5,367 bases of DNA. It comes from an uncultured beta proteobacterium. Its GTDB lineage: Bacteria > Pseudomonadota > Gammaproteobacteria > Burkholderiales > Rhodocyclaceae. This document shows positions 1-5,367 of the stretch, one piece after another. Location of the stretch: assembly GCA_903933395.1 (NCBI GenBank), contig CAIZKA010000154.1, forward strand, positions 1 through 5,367, read 5' to 3'. The notes below the pieces were generated by a model that worked only from the letters and a program-made list of their open reading frames with translations, ran no database searches and was not told where the DNA came from. How positions within the stretch are numbered: position 1 is the stretch's first letter; the number at the start of each line of letters is the position of its first letter. The position numbers were made by a program, and so were the translations under genes.

Positions 1-893
1 ACGTAGTACATGTGCCCGTTATGGGCACACTCGTGCGGTACGACCGGGCGACGCAGCAGGCCCCCGGCCTCGGCCGCTGACAGCCGTTCGTGATAGCGGT
101 TCCAGGCGTCGATGCGGACCCGGGTGATGTTGTCCGCCGCCTCCAGTTGCGCCATCAGGAATGCCGCCGTAAGTTCCCCGGGGAGGAATGACGACCCGAT
201 GTCCTGCCAGGTGTACTTGGCCACTTTGCCGCGGAGAAAGCGACTGCGGTCGGTGCCTTTCTCGCGGATTATTTCTGCCCGCCCGACCAGCGCTGGATCG
301 TTGACCAGAAGCGCGCCGCCTTCCCCGCAAATGATGTTCTTGGTTTCGTGAAAACTGTAAGCGCCGAGATGGCCGAGGGTGCCCAGCATGCGGCCCTTGT
401 AGCTGGCCATGAATCCCATAGCCGCATCTTCCACCAGCATCAGGCCGTGTCTGGCCGCGATTCCGGCTATCGCGTCCATCTCGCAGGCGACGCCGGCATA
501 GTGGATAAGCACGATGGCCCGGGTGCGCGGCGTGATGGCGGCCTCGATCAGCGACTCATCAATGTTGAGCGTGTCCTCCCGGATATCGACGAAAACCGGA
601 ACCCCGCCGCGCAAGACAAAGGCATTGGCGCTGGAGACGAAGGTGAACGACGGCATGATGACTTCGTCGCCGGGCTGTATGCCCGCCAGCAGCGCGGACA
701 TTTCCAGCGCCGCTGTGCAGGAATGGGTCAGCAGCGCGCGCCTGCTGCCCGTGCGCTGTTCCAGCCAGTCGTGGCAGCGGGCGGTGAACGGGCCGTCGCC
801 GCCGAGACAGCCGCTCGAAAGGGCATCGGCGATGTACTGCGACTCCGTGCCGCACATATAGGGCTTGTTGAAGGGAATCCTGCCCTCACTCAT
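1..893 (-). CDS. wecE: TDP-4-oxo-6-deoxy-D-glucose aminotransferase, WecE/RffA type (3'-truncated by window edge)
   Basis: This is a cytosolic PLP enzyme of the DegT/DnrJ/EryC1/StrS fold-type I family. By family knowledge WecE moves an amino group from glutamate to TDP-4-oxo-6-deoxyglucose, giving TDP-Fuc4N for enterobacterial common antigen or O-antigen type glycans. The visible 297 residues align closely with remembered E. coli WecE (about 376 aa) from the N-terminal IPFNKP onward. Shared blocks include CLGGDGPFT (29-37), PGDEVIMPSFTFVSSANAF (74-92), HYAGVACEMD (131-140), SFHETKN (180-186, PLP lysine K185), GEGGALL (190-196) and REKGTDRS (210-217). D156 should bind the PLP pyridine nitrogen. 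The motif reads EDAAMG, with Met159 where Gln (or His in relatives) is usual. The ATG at 891-893 is chosen because it matches the family N-terminus and has AAGGAA 7 nt upstream. Rare codons (three ATA, two AGG, one AGA) are denser than in purL. The last 80 or so residues are off the left edge. A related sugar-nucleotide aminotransferase is possible but less likely. Confidence 0.93.
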   Translation of the reverse strand, partial: MSEGRIPFNKPYMCGTESQYIADALSSGCLGGDGPFTARCHDWLEQRTGSRRALLTHSCTAALEMSALLAGIQPGDEVIMPSFTFVSSANAFVLRGGVPVFVDIREDTLNIDESLIEAAITPRTRAIVLIHYAGVACEMDAIAGIAARHGLMLVEDAAMGFMASYKGRMLGTLGHLGAYSFHETKNIICGEGGALLVNDPALVGRAEIIREKGTDRSRFLRGKVAKYTWQDIGSSFLPGELTAAFLMAQLEAADNITRVRIDAWNRYHERLSAAEAGGLLRRPVVPHECAHNGHMYY

Positions 894-900
894 GGAACTT

Positions 901-906
901 TTCCTT
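901..906 (-). promoter_or_regulatory. Shine-Dalgarno site of wecE
   Basis: On the minus strand AAGGAA lies 7 nt before the wecE ATG, within an A-rich stretch (ACAAAGGAAAAGTTC then ATG). It supports the chosen start. It is the only convincing ribosome binding site in the window, since cnoX and purL have none. I see no convincing -35/-10 pair for wecE in the gap, so wecE may be read through from cnoX or use a weak promoter. Confidence 0.7.
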
Positions 907-958
907 TGTGCGCCCCAAGCTTGAGGCATTGAATTCGCCGTCCCGCCGGCGCCGACTT

Positions 959-1007
959 CTAGGGTCTGTTCTCAATCATCCGTCGCATGATTGAGAACAG
1001 ACCCTAG
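959..1007. repeat. Perfect 21-bp inverted repeat with 7-nt loop between cnoX and wecE
   Basis: The arms at 959-979 and 987-1007 are exact reverse complements and share the core GGGTCTGTTCTCAATCAT. The loop at 980-986 reads CCGTCGC. Both outer ends are CTAG (959-962 and 1004-1007). On the minus strand the right-hand CTAG overlaps the TAG stop of cnoX (1004-1006). RNA from this region would form a very stable hairpin. However, the sequence after it in the cnoX direction is AGAAGTCGGC, with no T tract, so it is not a textbook intrinsic terminator. It could still stall RNA polymerase or protect the cnoX mRNA 3' end. The perfect symmetry, lower GC than its surroundings and CTAG ends also fit a small IS-derived or MITE-like palindrome. 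No second copy was seen in this window. Confidence 0.9.
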
Positions 1008-1867
1008 TTCAGTGTGCGCGCCAGTTGAATGCGGAACTCGCGCACCAGATCGTCGTACTGCGCGTTGCCGCCGAGCAGGGCGAACAGGTCGAGCATGGTC
1101 TTGCGCGCGGCTTCGTCCTGCCACTTGCGGTCGCGGCGCACGATGCCGAGCAACTGTTCCAGCGCCGGGCGGTAGTCCTGCGCCAGCGCATGCGCATGCG
1201 CCAGTTGCAGGCGGGCATCCAGGTCGCCGGCGTTGGCGGCGATGCGCGCCGCCAGTGCCGCCGGATCGGCGCCGCCGCCGGCCGCCACCAGCTTCAGCCG
1301 CGCCTGCAATGCGGCAAGGCGGGTCGTGTCGCGGACCCGGTGTTCCAGCGGGTCGAGCAGGGCTTGCGCCGCGTCGGTCCGGCCGGTATCGATATGGATT
1401 TCGGCGAGGTCGAGCAGCACGTCCTCGTTGGCCGGATCGAGTTCGCGCGCGTCGGCCAAGAGCGATGCGGCGACCTCGGCATCGCCGCGCGCGCGGGCTT
1501 CCTGCGCGGCGACCCGCAGGGGTTCGGCGGGCGAGGGCAGCAGGCCGTCGATGAAGGCGCGGATCTGCGCTTCCGGCAGGGCGCCGGTGAATTCATCGAC
1601 CAGTTTGCCGTCGACGAAGGCCTTGACGTTGGGGATGCCGCGCACGCCGAGCTGCGCGGCAAGTTCCTGGTTCCGGTCCGAGTTCATCTTGGCGAGGATG
1701 AAGCGTCCGCCATAGTCGACCGCGAGCTTTTCCAGTATCGGTTTGAGCGCGCGACAGGGCGCACACCACTCCGCCCAGAAGTCCACCAGCACCGGCGCGC
1801 GGTGCGATGCGGCGATGACTTTTTCCTGAAAATCGGCGGTGTCGACGTCGAACGAGTAGGGGTTCAT
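1004..1867 (-). CDS. cnoX: CnoX (YbbN) thioredoxin-fold/TPR co-chaperone, redox-type with intact CxxC
   Basis: The gene encodes 287 residues, close to the 284 of E. coli CnoX. In the family, this cytosolic holdase binds unfolding proteins, cooperates with GroEL and DnaK/J, and protects clients from over-oxidation during stress. Residues 1-110 or so form the thioredoxin domain, with VLVDFWAEWCAPC at 26-38 (C35 and C38) and the cis-proline segment GIPN at 77-80 (P79). Residues 115-287 are alpha-helical TPR-like repeats, including AEVAASLLADARELDPANED (130-149), RTDAAQALLDPLEHR (163-177) and the typical C-terminal block KWQDEAARKTMLDLFALLG (248-266). There is no signal peptide or membrane segment. 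E. coli CnoX has SQHC and lacks thiol-disulfide activity, while Caulobacter CnoX keeps both cysteines. This copy resembles the latter and is probably redox-active. The ATG at 1865-1867 is preferred because the protein then begins directly with the domain (MNPYSFDVDTADFQ). It has no clear Shine-Dalgarno. An upstream GTG would add residues with no recognisable homology. The stop TAG lies inside the neighbouring palindrome. Confidence 0.93.
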   Translation of the reverse strand: MNPYSFDVDTADFQEKVIAASHRAPVLVDFWAEWCAPCRALKPILEKLAVDYGGRFILAKMNSDRNQELAAQLGVRGIPNVKAFVDGKLVDEFTGALPEAQIRAFIDGLLPSPAEPLRVAAQEARARGDAEVAASLLADARELDPANEDVLLDLAEIHIDTGRTDAAQALLDPLEHRVRDTTRLAALQARLKLVAAGGGADPAALAARIAANAGDLDARLQLAHAHALAQDYRPALEQLLGIVRRDRKWQDEAARKTMLDLFALLGGNAQYDDLVREFRIQLARTLN

Positions 1868-2029
1868 GGGTAGCGATGTTTCGCGAAAAGCTGTCTTGCC
1901 GCAGTTTCTCAGGCTTGGCCCCACAAGGCAATCGGGTGCAGGCAAACGCGCATGGCCGGCATACGCCGCAGGGTATAATCCGCACCTTGCATTTCCATCC
2001 CGCCCCTTACCCGCCCCGGTCCGTCCATC
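1868..2029. promoter_or_regulatory. Divergent intergenic region between cnoX and purL
   Basis: These 162 bp must carry the promoters for purL (plus) and, most simply, cnoX (minus). The plus strand has one clear element, the TATAAT listed separately. On the minus strand TTGCCT-like hexamers occur (for example in GATTGCCTTGTGG), but none is paired with a good -10, so no cnoX promoter is called. A 10-bp palindrome TTTCGCGAAA (1879-1888) lies 11 nt upstream of the cnoX ATG, in its leader. There is no convincing Shine-Dalgarno before either start. No riboswitch fold or terminator was recognised. Confidence 0.6.
1974..1979 (+). promoter_or_regulatory. Candidate -10 box (TATAAT) of the purL promoter
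   Basis: A perfect sigma-70 type TATAAT sits 50 nt upstream of the purL ATG, so transcription would start near 1985-1987 and leave a leader of about 44 nt. The expected -35 position (1951-1956, 17-nt spacing) reads CATGGC, which does not resemble TTGACA. There is no extended -10 TGn. The promoter may therefore be weak or activator-dependent. The assignment rests on the hexamer and its position only. Confidence 0.55.
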
Positions 2030-5000
2030 ATGGCTGAATTCCTTGCCCTGCGGGGCTCTGCTGCGTTTTCGGCGCCCCGTCTGGCGCGCCTGCAAAAGAC
2101 TCTTGGCGATAGCGTGGCGGGGATTCGCCTGGCGGCAGAACACTGGTATTTCGTCGAGCTTGAAACGGCGCTGAACGCGGACGAAACGGCCCGGCTGAAG
2201 GACCTGCTGGGCATCCCGGTGCAACTTCCGGCGCCGCCCGAGGGCGATCTGCTGCTGGTCACGCCGCGCCTGGGCACGATTTCGCCGTGGAGTTCGAAGG
2301 CCACGGACATCGCCAGGAATTGCGGCTTCGCGGCCGTGAAGCGCGTCGAGCGTGCCGTTGCTTATCATGTCGCCGGCAAGCTCGAAAAGTCGGCGTTGGC
2401 GACACGGCTCCATGACCGCATGACCGAGTCCGTGCTCGATTCCGTCGAGGCGGCGCGGGCCCTGTTCCATCATGTCGCACCGCAGCCGCTGACCAGTATC
2501 GACCTGCTGGGCGGCGGACGCGCGGCGCTGGTTACAGCCAATCGCGAACTGGGCCTTGCGCTGTCCGAGGACGAAATCGATTACCTGGCCGACAACTTCG
2601 CGAAGCTCGGGCGCAATCCCACCGACGTCGAACTGATGATGTTCGCCCAGGCCAATTCTGAGCATTGCCGGCACAAGATATTCAACGCCTCATGGACGGT
2701 GGATGGCGAGGCGCAGCCGCTGTCTTTGTTCGGCATGATCCGCGAGACGCACAAGGCGCACCCCGAAGGCACCGTGGTGGCCTACTCGGACAACGCCGCC
2801 GTCATCGAGGGCGCGACCATCCGGCGCTTCTATCCGCGCTCCGGTGGTGGCTACGAGTACGGCGAAGAACTCACGCATATCCTGGCCAAGGTCGAAACGC
2901 ACAACCATCCGACGGCGATCTCGCCCTTCCCGGGGGCGGCGACCGGTTCGGGGGGCGAAATCCGCGACGAGGGCGCCACCGGGCGCGGCTCCAAACCCAA
3001 GGCCGGCCTCTGCGGCTTTTCGGTGTCCGACCTGAAGATTCCGGGTTACGCCCAGCCCTGGGAATCGGATTACGGCAAGCCCGAGCGCATCGCCTCGGCG
3101 CTCGACATCATGATCGAAGGCCCGATCGGCGCCGCGGCCTTCAACAACGAATTCGGCCGGCCCAACCTGGCCGGCTACTTCCGCAGCTTCGAGCAGGAAT
3201 TCAACGGCGAGATGCGCGGCTATCACAAGCCGATCATGATCGCCGGCGGCATGGGCAACATCGCCGCCGACCACGCCTTCAAGATCCGCTTCCCGGCCGG
3301 CAGCCTGCTGATCCAGTTGGGCGGCCCGGGCATGCTGATCGGCCTCGGCGGCGGCGCGGCGTCGTCGATGGCGACCGGCTCGAACACGGCCGACCTCGAT
3401 TTCGCCTCGGTGCAGCGCGGCAACCCCGAGATCCAGCGCCGCGCCCAGGAAGTCATTGATCGCTGCTGGCAGCAGGGTGATGACAACCCCATACTCGCCA
3501 TCCACGACGTCGGCGCCGGCGGCATCTCGAATGCGATGCCGGAACTCGCCCATGACGCGGGCTGTGGCGCGGCCTTCGACCTGCGCGCGATTCCCAGCGA
3601 AGAGCCGGGCATGAGCCCGCGCGAGATCTGGAGCAACGAGGCGCAGGAGCGCTACGTGCTGGCCATCGCGCCGGAACGTCTGGCCGGATTCCGCGCCCTG
3701 TGCGAGCGCGAGCGCTGCCCCTTCGCCGTGCTGGGCGTCGCCACCGATGACGGTCAGCTCACGGTCAAGGACGATCACTTCGGCAACAAGCCGGTCGACA
3801 TGCCGATGGAAGTGCTGCTGGGCAAGGCACCGAAGCTGCATCGCGATGCCCGGCGCCAGCGTGTGACGATGCCGCCGCTCGATGTCGCCGCCATCGAGCT
3901 GAAAGAGGCCGCGCTGCGCGTGCTGCGCCTGCCGGCCGTGGCCTCGAAGAATTTTCTCATCACCATCGGCGACCGCAGCGTCGGCGGCTTCACCGCGCGC
4001 GACCAGATGGTCGGCCCCTGGCAGGTGCCGGTGGCCGACGTCGCGGTGACCGCGATGGGCTATGACACGGTTCGCGGCGAATGCTTTGCCATGGGCGAGC
4101 GCACCCCGCTGGCCCTGCTCGATGCCGCGGCCTCGGGCCGGATGGCGGTGGGCGAGGCGCTGACCAACCTCGCTGCCGCCGACGTCGGCAACATGGGCCG
4201 CATCAAGCTCTCCGCCAACTGGATGGCGGCGGCCGGCCATGGCTTCGAAGACGCCGCACTTTTCGATACCGTGAAGGCTGTCGGCATCGACTTCTGCCCG
4301 GCCCTGGGTGTGGCGATTCCGGTCGGCAAGGATTCGCTGTCGATGCGCACGAAATGGGAAGATCGGGGCGCCGCGAAGCAGGTCACGGCACCCATGTCCC
4401 TGATCGTCACGGCCTTCGCTGCGGTGGATGACGTGCGGCGCACGCTGACGCCGCAGTTGCGGCGCGACGCTGAAGTCGGCGAAACCGAATTGCTGCTGAT
4501 CGACCTCGGCCAGGGCCGCAATCGTCTCGGCGGGTCGGCGCTGGCGCAGGTGTATGGCGTCAGCGGCGATGCGGCGCCGGATGTCGATGCTGCTTTGCTG
4601 AGAAGTTTTTTCGGCGCGATCCAGGCGCTGAACCGCGACGGCAAGATCCTTGCCTATCACGACCGTTCCGACGGCGGCCTGTTCGGCACCGTCTGCGAAA
4701 TGAGCTTCGCCTCGCATGTCGGCGTCTCGCTGAACCTCGACGGACTCTGCTACGACCCGCTGATGAACGACGTCGACGGCAGCGAGCGCTTTCCGCAGAT
4801 CGCCGGCCGCCTGCGCGACCGGATCATCGCGGCTCTCTTCAACGAGGAACTCGGCGCCGTGCTTCAGATTCGCCTCGCCGATCGCGCTGCCGTGATGCAG
4901 GTCCTGCGCGATGCCGGCCTCGGCGCCTGCAGCCATGCCATCGGCACCACCAACACGGCCGACGCCATGCGCATCTGGCGCAATGCCAAGGCGGTATTCG

Positions 5001-5367
5001 CCGCCCACCGTAATGAATTGCAGCGCACCTGGAGCGAAACCAGCTACCAGATCGCCCACCTGCGCGACGATCCGGTTTGTGCGCAGGAAGAGTTCGATGC
5101 GCTGCTCGATGCCGACAATCCCGGGCTGTCGGTTTCAATAAAGTTCGCGTCTGCCGCACCTTTTGTCGCTACCGGTACCCGGCCAAAAATTGCCATATTG
5201 CGCGAGCAGGGTGTGAACGGCCATGTCGAAATGGCCGCCGCCTTCGAGCGTGCCGGCTTCGCGCCCTACGACGTGCACATGTCCGACCTTCAGACCGGCC
5301 GCGTGCATCTGGCGGACTTCAAGGGATTCGCCGCCTGCGGCGGCTTCTCCTACGGCGACGTCCTGGG
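2030..5367 (+). CDS. purL: Phosphoribosylformylglycinamidine synthase, long single-chain PurL (3'-truncated by window edge)
   Basis: PurL catalyses the fourth step of de novo purine synthesis in the cytosol: FGAR + ATP + glutamine gives FGAM + ADP + Pi + glutamate. About 1112 residues are visible of roughly 1300 (E. coli 1295). Domains in order: PurS-like N-terminus (about 1-150, with PRLGTISPWSSKATDIA); linker with ANSEHCRHKIFN (208-219; H212 matches Salmonella H216); first AIRS-like half with KVETHNHP (287-294) and the glycine-rich GLGGGAASSMATGSNTADLD (438-457); AIHDVGAGGISN around H492; second AIRS-like half with VADVAV (D670), MGERTP (688-693), GEALTN (E709, N713), IPVGKDSLSM (K767) and YHDRSDGG (D878, D881). 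D670, E709 and N713 sit at a constant offset of 9 from Salmonella metal-site residues D679, E718 and N722. The glutaminase domain starts near residue 1053 (KIAILREQGVNGHVEMAAAF), and the window stops in GGFSYGDVL. Its nucleophile Cys and the His/Glu are therefore not seen. The ATG is forced: an in-frame TAA lies at 1976-1978 with no other start codon between. There is no Shine-Dalgarno and no frameshift. Confidence 0.97.
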   Translation, partial: MAEFLALRGSAAFSAPRLARLQKTLGDSVAGIRLAAEHWYFVELETALNADETARLKDLLGIPVQLPAPPEGDLLLVTPRLGTISPWSSKATDIARNCGFAAVKRVERAVAYHVAGKLEKSALATRLHDRMTESVLDSVEAARALFHHVAPQPLTSIDLLGGGRAALVTANRELGLALSEDEIDYLADNFAKLGRNPTDVELMMFAQANSEHCRHKIFNASWTVDGEAQPLSLFGMIRETHKAHPEGTVVAYSDNAAVIEGATIRRFYPRSGGGYEYGEELTHILAKVETHNHPTAISPFPGAATGSGGEIRDEGATGRGSKPKAGLCGFSVSDLKIPGYAQPWESDYGKPERIASALDIMIEGPIGAAAFNNEFGRPNLAGYFRSFEQEFNGEMRGYHKPIMIAGGMGNIAADHAFKIRFPAGSLLIQLGGPGMLIGLGGGAASSMATGSNTADLDFASVQRGNPEIQRRAQEVIDRCWQQGDDNPILAIHDVGAGGISNAMPELAHDAGCGAAFDLRAIPSEEPGMSPREIWSNEAQERYVLAIAPERLAGFRALCERERCPFAVLGVATDDGQLTVKDDHFGNKPVDMPMEVLLGKAPKLHRDARRQRVTMPPLDVAAIELKEAALRVLRLPAVASKNFLITIGDRSVGGFTARDQMVGPWQVPVADVAVTAMGYDTVRGECFAMGERTPLALLDAAASGRMAVGEALTNLAAADVGNMGRIKLSANWMAAAGHGFEDAALFDTVKAVGIDFCPALGVAIPVGKDSLSMRTKWEDRGAAKQVTAPMSLIVTAFAAVDDVRRTLTPQLRRDAEVGETELLLIDLGQGRNRLGGSALAQVYGVSGDAAPDVDAALLRSFFGAIQALNRDGKILAYHDRSDGGLFGTVCEMSFASHVGVSLNLDGLCYDPLMNDVDGSERFPQIAGRLRDRIIAALFNEELGAVLQIRLADRAAVMQVLRDAGLGACSHAIGTTNTADAMRIWRNAKAVFAAHRNELQRTWSETSYQIAHLRDDPVCAQEEFDALLDADNPGLSVSIKFASAAPFVATGTRPKIAILREQGVNGHVEMAAAFERAGFAPYDVHMSDLQTGRVHLADFKGFAACGGFSYGDVL

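Noticed and set aside
959..1007. Calling the palindrome a Rho-independent terminator of cnoX
   Set aside because: There is no run of T after the stem in the direction of cnoX transcription, and the stem overlaps the stop codon. It is listed as a repeat instead.
1187..1200. Palindromic CGCATGCGCATGCG inside cnoX
   Set aside because: It encodes the alternating His/Ala residues of a TPR-like helix (AHAHA), so the repeat is explained by codon choice.
1025..1873. 282-codon plus-strand open frame opposite cnoX
   Set aside because: It mirrors the cnoX reading frame and has composition-driven sequence without a domain or a credible start site. cnoX on the other strand has clear family motifs.
1939..1950. 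PurR-like half site (CAGGCAAACGCG) upstream of purL
   Set aside because: Only the left half resembles the E. coli operator (GCAAACG) and the dyad partner is missing. PurR control outside gammaproteobacteria is not safe to assume.
1868..2674. Upstream extension of the cnoX frame to a 556-residue protein
   Set aside because: The frame stays open only by chance through the intergenic region and antisense to the purL 5' end. The thioredoxin domain begins right after the internal ATG at 1865-1867.
2690..5059. 789-codon open frame on the minus strand opposite purL
   Set aside because: It lies entirely antisense to a clearly real PurL. Its product is rich in H, R, A, G and D with no recognisable domain. 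Long antisense frames of this kind are expected opposite GC-rich genes with G/C third positions.
1..5367. A novel defence, mobile or biosynthetic system
   Set aside because: All three genes belong to well-known families, and the window shows no toxin, nuclease, recombinase, repeat array or unknown conserved gene. Any accessory cluster would lie to the left of the window.

Overview
The window looks like chromosomal DNA from a GC-rich proteobacterium, most likely a betaproteobacterium. This is inferred from the long single-chain PurL, the CnoX co-chaperone and strong G/C preference at third codon positions. The exact taxon cannot be read from the sequence. There are three protein genes, two of them cut by the window edges. 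No tRNA, rRNA, CRISPR array or complete insertion sequence is visible.

Left part (1-893, minus strand): the first 297 codons of a WecE/RffA-type PLP-dependent sugar aminotransferase, which makes TDP-Fuc4N for surface polysaccharide. Its last roughly 80 residues lie beyond the left edge. A 110-bp gap (894-1003) follows. It holds a Shine-Dalgarno site for wecE and a perfect 21-bp inverted repeat with a 7-nt loop. The outer end of that repeat contains the stop codon of the next gene.

Middle (1004-1867, minus strand): a complete cnoX (ybbN) gene, encoding a thioredoxin-fold plus TPR-like chaperone-holdase with an intact WCAPC active site. A 162-bp divergent intergenic region (1868-2029) separates it from purL. 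It contains a perfect TATAAT box pointing towards purL.

Right part (2030-5367, plus strand): purL, encoding formylglycinamidine ribonucleotide synthase for de novo purine synthesis. It runs off the right edge just inside its C-terminal glutaminase domain.

purL and cnoX are housekeeping genes reading away from each other. wecE is a surface-polysaccharide gene downstream of cnoX on the same strand, and the palindrome marks the boundary between the two contexts. I do not see a new multi-gene system here. The best leads are the palindrome with its CTAG ends, and a methionine in wecE at a PLP-contact position that is normally Gln or His.
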